Below, one piece after another: positions 27,901 to 38,300 of a stretch of 64,000 bases of DNA. This DNA comes from Citrobacter farmeri (GTDB lineage: Bacteria; Pseudomonadota; Gammaproteobacteria; Enterobacterales; Enterobacteriaceae), in NCBI RefSeq assembly GCF_019048065.1, contig NZ_CP077291.1, forward strand, positions 1,116,001 through 1,180,000, given 5' to 3'. The notes beneath the pieces are model-generated. The model made no database searches and was not told the DNA's origin. It saw nothing but the letters and a program-made list of their open reading frames with translations. Positions within the stretch are counted from its first letter, which is position 1. Each line of letters begins with the position of its first letter. The translations under genes and the position numbers were made by a program.

Positions 27901-29303
27901 GGCTGGATCTCCACTGACTGGATCGTGCGGTTTTCCAGACCAAAGGCCTGGCGCATCTGACCGGTGTTGTACAGGCAGTTAAGCTGCAATTGATGCAACT
28001 GACTCTCCGTCTGTAACTGTGCAAAGCGCGCCTGATAGACCTCTTGCTCGGCGTTGAGTACGTCGAGAAGCGGTCGGGAGCCGAGGTCGAGATACTGCTG
28101 TTGATACAGCTCTCGCGTCCGCTCGCTCAACGTCTCCTGGCGTTTTTGGATCTGCAGGGAGGTCACAAGATTCATCGCTTCACTGCGATCGGCAAGCAGC
28201 TTCTTGCGCACGTCCAGCCGGGTACGCTGGATTGCCGACTGGGCGGATTCCAGCGCGTGGCTGGCGGCGTTGCGACGGGCGGTTAAGCCGCCGCCCTGAT
28301 AAATGGGCATTTCTACTTTGACCCACGCCGAATACTGGGTGCGGTCGACGGACTCATGCCCGGCGTAGTTATCGTTGAGATAGTGGCGCACCTCCGGTTC
28401 CAGTGAAACCGTCGGCGTCATCTGCGCGTTGGCGTAGTCGAGATTCGCCTGAGCGACATTGGCCTGCGCCCAGGCGGCGAGCACTGAAGGCACCAGTTTG
28501 TCGTCTGGTTTTGCCAGTTCGCAACTGCGGCCCAGCGCTGACGGGAAATCGTTGCTGATGGCGTTGAGGTTTTTCCAGCCCAGCCAGGTCATGAGTGTCG
28601 CCTGCGAGCTTTCCAGGTTGGCCTGATATTGCACAAGCTGGGAGCGCGCGCCTTCGATACGCGCATCGGTTTGCACCACGTCCGAAAGCGAGCTGGCTCC
28701 TTCATCGTTGCGCTGATTCGCCAGCCTGCCAATGGCGCTCAGGGCATCCAGTTGCTCCTTTGCCACCGCCACCATCTGTTGCCAGGTCTGCACCTGGACG
28801 ATTGCGGTCGCCGTTTCATGACTAACCGTATCAATGCTCAACAGCACGTTGGCCTGTTCCTGCGCCACGCCAGCGTTTTCTGCCCGTACCTGGCTGGCGA
28901 CTTTGCCGAAGTCATAGAGCATTTGCGACAGTGACAGCACCAGCGATGGGCTAAATCCGCTGTCAGAATAGCTGTTGGTATAGCCGTTGTTCATCCCGGC
29001 GTTAACCTGAGGATAGTATTTGGCTTTTGCGACATCGACCTGCTGGATTTGGGCATACAGTTTGCCAACCACTTCCGCGATCGACGGATGCCAGCTGACG
29101 GCGCGATTGACCGCCTGGGGGAGGGTCAGTTCGCCGGGAGCGGCACTGTCGCCACTCAGCGGCATCGGGCCATCCAGCGCGGGCAATTCCTGCTGTTCAA
29201 CCCACTGCTGTGGGGCGATGCGGGGCGTCTCCCCGGCAGCCATGGCCGGAGCAGCGCACAGGTTTCCCGCCAGCCACCAGAAAGCAAGCTGTCGTGTTCC
29301 CAT
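27897..29303 (-). CDS. bapB: TolC-family outer membrane channel of the Bap exporter
   Basis: 468 aa with an N-terminal signal peptide ending near AMA. Two outer membrane efflux repeats are visible (LPQAVNRAVSWHPSI then VSLEPEVRHYLNDNYAG and VKVEMPIYQGGG), typical of the AggA/LapE type I secretion channels. It is a dedicated channel, so this system need not share TolC. The 83-base gap to bapA has no obvious terminator. Confidence 0.9.
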   Translation of the reverse strand: MGTRQLAFWWLAGNLCAAPAMAAGETPRIAPQQWVEQQELPALDGPMPLSGDSAAPGELTLPQAVNRAVSWHPSIAEVVGKLYAQIQQVDVAKAKYYPQVNAGMNNGYTNSYSDSGFSPSLVLSLSQMLYDFGKVASQVRAENAGVAQEQANVLLSIDTVSHETATAIVQVQTWQQMVAVAKEQLDALSAIGRLANQRNDEGASSLSDVVQTDARIEGARSQLVQYQANLESSQATLMTWLGWKNLNAISNDFPSALGRSCELAKPDDKLVPSVLAAWAQANVAQANLDYANAQMTPTVSLEPEVRHYLNDNYAGHESVDRTQYSAWVKVEMPIYQGGGLTARRNAASHALESAQSAIQRTRLDVRKKLLADRSEAMNLVTSLQIQKRQETLSERTRELYQQQYLDLGSRPLLDVLNAEQEVYQARFAQLQTESQLHQLQLNCLYNTGQMRQAFGLENRTIQSVEIQP

Positions 29304-29386
29304 TTTTCTTCCCTAATTGAGCGTTGTTTTTTGCCCCAGGCGAACGTGCGCCCGGGGTCGTTGTATAGTCGTGCTGCTGGCCTTTA

Positions 29387-32300
29387 TCAGGTCACAATAT
29401 GGTTTTGTTCAATAAGCTCCGTCAGCGTGGTTTGTACATTCTCCAGGGTCACCAGTTGTGTGGCGTGATAAGTACTGCCTGTCCCGTCACGGTCGATAGA
29501 AATGACAGTGTTACTGCCGCTGGTACTGACGCTGAGATAGTTGCCAAGCGTCGCGGTTTGTCCGTTCCAGCCCACCAGCAAATCACCGATGTCAATTTTG
29601 TCGCCCTGCGCCAGTGAGAAGTTCTTCCAGGTGTCAGCACCGTTGCCACCCGTGGCATCACTGGCGTTGAGCAGGTTGTAGATCAGCGTGTCGCCATACA
29701 CCGAACCCACCAACACATCACTTTGCGCGGTGCTGGCGACCTGCGGGGCGATATCTACCGTCAGCGTGGCGGTGTCGGTATGACCATGAGTGTCATTCAG
29801 CGTGTAGGTAAAGGTCTCCTTCGCCGTGATGGAAGAGAGCGCGACGCCGTTGTTGAGGGTGTAGGTATACGAGCCATCAGCGCGGATTTGTAGTGAACCG
29901 TAGTGGCCCTGAATGGTGGTAGTGGCGCTGGAGTAAGGATCCAGCGTGGCGGTACTGCCGTTAAAGCCGGTGATGGTCAGGCGCGTATCGACGGTGTTCA
30001 ACTGATCCATCGCCCCGCCGGAGTCGCTACCGTCAAAGATATTACCGGTGACGGTATGCGTGCCGGAGGTTTCGAAGTTATCCAGATCGACCGTCGTGCC
30101 GGTGATTTTCGGCGTAATGGTTGCCGCGCCCGCCAGGGTGTTATTGCCGGTAAAGTTGAGGGTGTAGGTGCCACCATCCAGTTCCAGCCCGCTCAAATTA
30201 ACCGTCACGGTGGCACCGCCCAGCGTGATGTTGGCGACCGGCACGGTGCCGGAGCGGATGACCACGCCATTTTCCAGTATCGACCAGTTGATAGTCAGGT
30301 TGCCCAGTGTGACCAGCGTCGAGACATCAAAGACGATGGCCGCGCCTTTCAGAATGGTACCCGCCGCGACGTCAAAGGTGCCGCTACCGCTACCTGTTCT
30401 GCCGAGTAACCCCCAACTTGCGCTACCAACGGTGGAATCCAGATAGCTCGCCGTGTCCTGAACGGCAGGGGCCAGCAGGGTATCGCTGACATCGTTCACG
30501 GCATCCAGTGGACGGGCGGTCGGCTGGATATTCAGCGATGCGGTATCGGTATCCCCGTTGGGCGCTTTTACCGTGTAGATGAAGCTGTCCGGCGTTTTAG
30601 TGCCGTCAGCGCCCACGCCGCTTTTCAGGGTGTAGGTGTAGTTACCTTTGGCATCGATGGTCAACGTGCCGTAAGTGCCCACAATGGTCGTGGTACCGGT
30701 TGCGGCAATTGCCATGCCGTTTACCTGTGTGACCAGCGTACCGACGGGCGCGATGTCGTCGCTCAGTACGTTGCCCTGGGTGGTGGTGGTCAGACTATCA
30801 ACGCTGTAAACATGGTCCTCAAGCACGTTAAGGGTGTAGCCGGTGAGCGCCGTAATGCCAAACGCCGGGTTCAGCAGGAACAGGTATTCGCCGCCCGGCA
30901 GGTTCAGCGTCAGTTTGTCGGACTGACCGCCCAGCAGAGGCGCATTCAGCCAGTTTTTCTCCACTCGCCACTGCTCAAACTGCTGGGTGACGTCGTTGAA
31001 GCGATAGATGTACAGATCGAAGCTGGAGGCCACCGCCACGCCGCCAATGGAAGATTGCAGCGTCATGGTGCGCGTTGAACCCTGCTCAACGTCGAAAATA
31101 ATCGGGTTGCTCAGTTTGTCCAGTACGCCCAGATCCAGTACGTTGCCCAGACTGACGTTCACCACCGTAAAGCCGCCCTGCGAGGACGCCCCGTTGTTGA
31201 TTGCCTCCACATGAGTGTCATAGGGCAGGGTGGCGACGTTATCCACGGCGGTCACGCTGCTGGCCGGTGCGTCATTGCCCAGAGTAATCACCAGCTTCGC
31301 CGAGGCGCTGTTGCCGCCGCCGTTGATGGTGTAGGTGAAGCTCTCCGTTCGGCCGATGACCGAGGCCGGACTGTTCGGATTCAGTGCGTAGCTGTAGGTG
31401 CCGTCCTGATTGATCGTCAACGTGCCGTAGACGCCCTGAATGACGTTACTGCCCGCACCCAGCGTAACGCTTTGTCCATTGGCGTTGGTGACGGTGGTGA
31501 CGACGGTATCCAGCGGGGCGCTGTCATTATTCAGCACGTTGCCCGTCTGCGGCGTGGTCGTGGTAATAGTACCGGCACTGGTCTCTTCAACGCTGACGTT
31601 CAGTGCGGTATAAGCGCCGGTCGCCAGCAACGCCGTATTGTAGGTCAGAACCCGATAAGTGCCGCCCTCCAGTCCGGACACGTTCACCGTGACGCCGCTG
31701 CTGCCGAGTGTCAGCAAATTGGCAAACTGAGCCTGCGCGGTGTCGATGACGGTGGTCCACGAGTTGGTTGCGGCGTCATATTTCTGGATCGCCACCTCCT
31801 GTGTATTCAGCAGTGAGAGTACGACTCCGGTGGCGCTGGCGTCGATCACCAGATTTGCACTGCCGCCATCCTGAATAGTGAACTCAACGGCTGCCGTATC
31901 GTTACCTAACACGTTCGCCACGTTGCCCAGCGCGCCAACCAGCAGCAGACCATAGTCGCTGAGCTGCTCGGTTGTTACGGTCGCATTTGACGTTAACTCC
32001 AGGTTCTCTACATTATCGCTGGCCGAGATGGGCAGCGTTGGCGCAGTAATCTGCGTGGGGTTTGAAGCGTTGCCGACGGCGTCCGTGGCGCTGACGCTGA
32101 TGTTCTCGCCGCTGGTCTGTTTGCGATCAAAGGTATAGGTGTAATTCCCGCTGCTGTTGGCGGTAGTGGTGACCGTTACGCCCGTGCTGAGGGTGATGGA
32201 CACCGTACTGCCCGCTTCGGCAGTGCCGCTGATGCTGGCACCGTCGCTGCTGATGGTGCCGGTTGGCGTGGCCGTGACGGTATCCACGGTGACGGTATAG

Positions 32301-35300
32301 CCTGATGACAGCGCACTGGTGCCGTTGGTATTGGTGGCGGTAGCGGTGAGGACGTGCGTTCCGTCGGCGATATTGGCCTGCGGGGTCAGCGACCAGTTAC
32401 CCTGCGCATCCACGCTGGCGCTACCAATGGAGACACCGTCGCTGTACACCGTGATGGTAGAGTACGGTTGGCCCGTCCCGTTTAACAATGGTCTGGCGTC
32501 ATTGGTGGCCTGACCGTTGGCCACCAGTCCGGTGATCGACCCCACATCGTCCGTCAGCGAGGCGATAACGGGGGCGCCAGGCAGGCCACTGAATGGTGCA
32601 ATGACGCTGCCGGACGTCCCGGTGTTACCCGCTTTGTCCTGGGCGATAACCTGCAACGTCTCTCCCCCGACCTGTGCCGGGTTAATCAGAATGTTAAAGC
32701 TGCCGGTGGTCCCGTCCGCGACGCCGGTTCCCAGTACCGTGCCGTTGCTGCTGGTGATGGTGACGGTGCTGCCGGCCTCTGCCGTACCGGTGACGTGACT
32801 GCCGTTGCTGACCACCGCCAGACTGGTCGGTGCGCCGGGCGGGGTGGTATCCACCACGATGGTCGTTGTCGCCGACGAGGCGCTGACGTTGCCCGCCGCG
32901 TCGGTGGCTTTTGCGGTAAAGGTATGTGAACCTTCCGTCAGTGCAGTCGTTGGCGTAAAGCTCCACGCGCCGTTGGCATCCGCCTGAATGGGCGTTGGCG
33001 TAAGTAACGTTGCACCGTCATAGATATTGATGAATGCCCCCGGTTCACTGGTCCCTCGCAGTTCCGGCCGGGTGTCATTCGTGCTTTGCCCGCTGCTGAC
33101 GGGCCCCGTGATGTTGCTGACATCATCAAGAATGGTGGCGATCACCGGTGCGTTTGGCGCCAGCGTATCCACCGTGACGCCGAAGCTGGCCGTCGGGCTC
33201 ACATTGCCCGCCGCGTCGGTCGCGGTCACCGCAAGTGTATGCGCGCCATTGGTTAAGGCTGTCGTCGGCGTGAAGGTCCAGTTGCCATCCGTCCCGACAA
33301 CAAGGCTGCCAATGACCGTGCCGTTATCGGTAAAGGTCAGCGTGGTGCCCGCTTCCGCCGTACCGTTAAGCGTAGGGCGGGTATCGTTGGTGCTCTGATT
33401 AGGCGATAAATTGCCGGTCTGCGGCGCGCTGTCATCGACCACTGACGCGATCACCGGTGCCAGCGGCGCGGCGGTATCCACCGTAACGGCGAAACTGGTT
33501 GAAGGACCGACGTTACCGGCGGCATCCGTTGCGGTGAAGGTCAGCGAATGATTCCCCTGACCCAGATCGCTGGTGGGGGTAAAGGTCCAGGTCCCGTTTG
33601 CCTCGACCGTCACATTGGCGAGGGGAACGCCGTTGTCCATGATACCGATTGTGGCCCCAGGTTCACCGGTACCGGTGAAGGTGGGGCGCGCGTCGTTGGT
33701 GGTCTGACCGCTGCTCAGACTGCCGGTGACCGGGCCAACGTCATCCGTCACGCTGCTGATAATCGGTGCGCCGGGCGAAACGGTATCGACGGTCAGCGTA
33801 AAATTCGCCGATGCTGGCCCGGTATTCCCTGCGCTGTCGGTGGCGGTGACTCTCAGGGAGTGGGCTCCCTGGGACAGTCCGTCCGGTCGGTAGCTCCAGC
33901 TCCCGCCTTCGGTAACGGTGGCAGTACCAAGCAGAATGTTGCCATCATAGACGTTAATAGTGCTGCCTGGCTCGCCGGTTCCGGCAATGACCGGGCGGGG
34001 GTCGTTCGTACTTTGCCCGTTGGTGAGACTGCCGGTTTCTGGCGACACGTTATCGGTGACGCTGGTGATGACCGGGGCAACGGGCGCAACGGTATCGACC
34101 ACTACGGTAAAAGCCGTTCCCGCGCTAACGTTACCGGCTGCATCCGTAGCGGACACGTTGAACGTGTGCGATCCGTTGCCCAACGCGGTAGCGGGCGTAA
34201 AGGTCCAGGCGCCTGAGCCATCGGCTTGTACGGTGCCGAGCAGCGTGGTGCCGTCAAAAATGCTGACGGTACTGTTGGCTTCGGCGGTACCGGTTAGCGT
34301 TGGTCGCGTGTCGTTGGTGCTTTGCCCATTGCTCAGCGTTCCGCTATTGGGGGCGACGTCATCGGTAACGGTACTGATGACGGGAGCTGATGGTGCCTGC
34401 GTGTCTACGGTCAGAGAGAATGCGGCGGACGGGCCTTCGTTGCCTGCTGCATCCGTCGCCGTGACGGTCAGATTGTGTGGGCCGCTGCCTAGCGGATTAT
34501 TCGGGGAGAGCGACCAGCTTCCGTCGCTGCCTGCCACCACGCTGCCCACGGCGAGACTGCCGTCATACAGCGTAACGGTAGATCCCGGCTCCGCCGTTCC
34601 CTGGAAGGTTGGTTGAGTATCATTGGTGCTTTGTCCGTTCGCCAGCACACCGGTTGCCGGATTGGTATCATCGGTGACGCTTTGAATCACCGGAACCCGC
34701 GGCGCGGTCGTATCGACGTTCACCGTCCAGGCGGCAGAAGGTGCGCTGACGTTACCCATCGCATCGGTGGCGGTGACGGTAATCGCGTGCGAGCCTGCGG
34801 CAAGCGTCGGCGCGGTGAAGTTCCAGCTACCATTGGTGACCTGCGCGGTGCCAATTTTTACCCCATTGTCGTAGACAGTAATTGTACTGCCTTCTTCTCC
34901 ACTGCCGCTAAAGCCGGGCGTGGTGTCGTTGGTGCTGCCGCCGTTGCTAATGACGCCCGTCTGCGGCTCGCTGTCATCCGCGGCGCTGGCGATAGTTGGT
35001 GCCGCAGGTGGCGTGGTATCCACCACCACCACAAACGCTTGCGACGCGATACTGGTATTCCCTGCCGCATCGGTGGCGGTGATGGTCAGCGCGTGGCTGC
35101 CGTCACCCAGACCCGTGGAGGGAGTAAAGCTCCACGCGCCGTTGACCACCTGCACCTGACCAATTGGCGTATTGCCATCGTAAATTGTGATGGTTTCACC
35201 GTTGGTGCCGCTGCCGCTCAGAGTTGGGCGGGGATCGTTGGTCGTCTGCCCGCTGCTCAGCGTTCCCGTACCGGGGGCGACATCATCCGTCACGCTGCCA

Positions 35301-38300
35301 ATCACCGGTGGTGTCGGTGGGGTGAGATCGACGGTGATGTCCACCACGGCGGACGCTTTGCTGCTGTCCACGCTATCGACAACCTGGAAGGTGTGCGGGC
35401 CTTCGCCTAGCTCGGCGGTGGACGTCCAGCTCCAGTTGCCGTTTCCATCAACCTGAACGTTCGAGGCGACAACGACGCCATCGACCAGAATGTTAACCGT
35501 CGAGTTCGGCGTGGAGAAACCGCGCAGCCCCGGCTGCGTATCGTCGGTGGTTTGCCCGCTCTTCAGGTCGCCCTGAACGGTGCCGGTATCATCGACGATG
35601 GCGCTGATGACCGGCAGCCCGGTGCCGGAGCCGTTAAAGTTGGTTGGATCGCTGTTGTTACCCGCAGCGTCCTCCGCCGTAGCGGTCAGTGAATTGACGC
35701 CCGTTTGTGCTGGCGTGACCTGAATCTGGAATGTGCCGTCCGTCGCTACGCCCGACCCAATGACATTGCCGTCGGTGTCGCGGATCGTCACCGTGCTGCC
35801 AGTTTCCGCCGTGCCGCTGACCGTTGCGCCATCGGCAGAGATCGTCACATCCTCCGGTGCAGCCGGTTTTGTCAGGTCGACGTTTAGCGTGACAGCGGCG
35901 GAGGGGGCGCTGACGTTACCCGCCGGATCGGTGGCCGTTGCCGTCAGCGTGTAATTGCCTTCGGTGAGCGGTGAATCCGGAACGATCGTCCAGTTTCCTG
36001 CGGAATCAACTTCGGCGGTGCCGATAACCGTGCTGCCGTTCGATAAGGTGATGGTGCTGCCCGGTTCGCCGGTGCCGCTAATGGGCAACTCGGGCTGATT
36101 GGTGGCTGCCGGACTGCCCGGCGAGGTGATAAACGGTGCGTCGGGTGCCTCGGTATCAATGGTGATGCCAATCGCATCAGACGGCTGACTGGTGTTGCCT
36201 GCGGCATCTTTTGCCGTCACGGTAAAGTTGTAGTGGCCTTCGACAAGGTCGCTATCCGGAGTGAAACTCCAGACGCCATCAATGACCTCGGCGGTGCCAA
36301 TCGGCACGCCGTTATTCAGAATGGTGACAATGCTGCCTGTTTCGCCCGTCCCACTCAGGGTTGGGGTGGTATCGTTGGTTTGACCACCATCGTTCAGCGG
36401 CCCGCCGTCATCGTTGACGGTCAGCGTCGGCGTACCTGGAGCCTGTGTATCCACGCGAACAATACGATCCGGTGAGGTGCTGCTGTTACCGGCGGGATCG
36501 GTCGCTGTCACCCGGATGTTATGATCGCCCGGTGACAGCGGGGCCGTTGGTTGAAAACTCCAGTTCCCGGAATTGTCGATGACCAACGGTGACTGTTCGA
36601 CGCCGTCGAGGGTAATGGTGATGGTGTCGCCAGGCGAACCGCTTCCGCTCAGCAGTGGTCGCGTGTCATCGGTATACTGGCCGTTATCGAGTGTCCCGGT
36701 CTGACTGCCGACGTTGTCGGTGACGATCAGGTTGGGCACGGCGGGGGGAGTGGTATCCACCAGAATGCCGATCGGCGCGGAGGGTTCGCTGACATTGCCC
36801 GCCGGATCGGTGCTGGTGAGGCTAAAGACATGGTTGCCTTCATCAAGGGCATCCGACGTGTAGCTCCAGGTGCCGTCAGTCACCGTGACGGTGGTGATCA
36901 GATCGCCATTGTCGTAAATGCTGATGATATCGCCATCTGTTCCCGTACCGCTCAGAACGGGCTGGGTTTCATTGGTCGCCTGGCCGTTGGTCAGTGGGGC
37001 ATCTGCACCATCCGTCAGCGTCAGCGTGGGGGCGTCTGGCGCGGTGATATCCACCGTAATGGTTATGGGGATGGATTTATCACTGGTGTTGCCCAGAGGA
37101 TCGCTGGCGGTGACGCTCAGCGTGTGGTCTCCTTCGCCCAGCGCAGGATTTGGGGTAAAGCTCCAGCTACCGTTTTCCGCGACCTTCGTTGTGCCAATGA
37201 CCGCCGTTCCGTCATACACCGTAATGGTGTCTCCGGCGGTACCGCTTCCGCTTAATACCGGCTGCGTGGCGTCGGTCACGTCGTTGTCCGCCAGTTCACC
37301 CATGTTGCTGCCGGTATTATCCGTCAGGGTTACGACCGGAATAGCCGGCGGCGTGGTATCGACCGTAATGGTGATGGATGCAGATGGCGTACTGGTATGG
37401 TTTGTGGCATCGGTCGCGGTGACGGTGAAAGTATGGTCGCCGTCACCTAACACCGGTGTGGTGAGCGTCCAGTTGCCGTCGCTGTCTACGGTGGCCGTTC
37501 CTGCCAGCGGGGTGTTTCCGTCCAGAATGGTGATGATTGCGCCGGGTTCACCCGTTCCGCTGAAAGTCAGTTGATTGTCATCGGTGAGTTGCCCGTCACC
37601 CAGATTACCTTTCTGGGCGCCGATATCATCGACGATCGAACTGATAACGGGGGCATCCGGTGCGGTGATATCTGGTGCCACGACATCGTATGGCAGGCTG
37701 GTATTACTCGCCGCATCCGTGGCGGTGACGCTCAGCGTTTCACCATTGGCCTGCGGTGGATTAAGCGCGATCGCCAGCGTGCCGTTCTCCGGGACCGGGC
37801 CGGATTCCGCCAGTGTATTGCCGTTACTGTCTTTAATCGTAATCGTACTGCCGGGTTCAGCGGTGGCGGTCAGGGTGGTGCCGTCTGCCGAAATGACCGC
37901 AGTGGGTGGCTGTGGTGCTGTGGTATCCGGTGCGGTGACGTTGGCTGGCGTACTGCTTTGATTCACCGGATCGGTCACCGTGGCGGTTAGCGTTTCGCCG
38001 TTGGTTTGCGGCGTGTCCAGCGTGACGGTGAAATTCCCCTCGCCGTCGGTGTGACCACTGCCAATAGGGTTACCGTCCGGATCGCGAATCGTCACCGTGC
38101 TGCCGGGTTCAGCCGTTCCCGTCACAGTGGTGCCATCATCCGAAACCTCCAGATTTTCGGCAGGCTGCGGCGGGGTGGTATCCGGGGCGAGGGTTGTTGC
38201 CGGTGGGCTGGTCTGATTCGCTGGATCTTTGACGATGGCGGTTAAAATTTCTCCGTTGGTTTGCGGTGGGTTCAGAGTGACGGTAAATGAGCCGTCGGGT

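Noticed and set aside
29903..35410. Long + strand open frames opposite bapA (for example 29903-30409, 31211-31816, 33548-34216, 34613-35410)
   Set aside because: They recur once per Ig repeat as the antisense frame of a GC-rich repetitive gene; no ribosome binding sites or family motifs.
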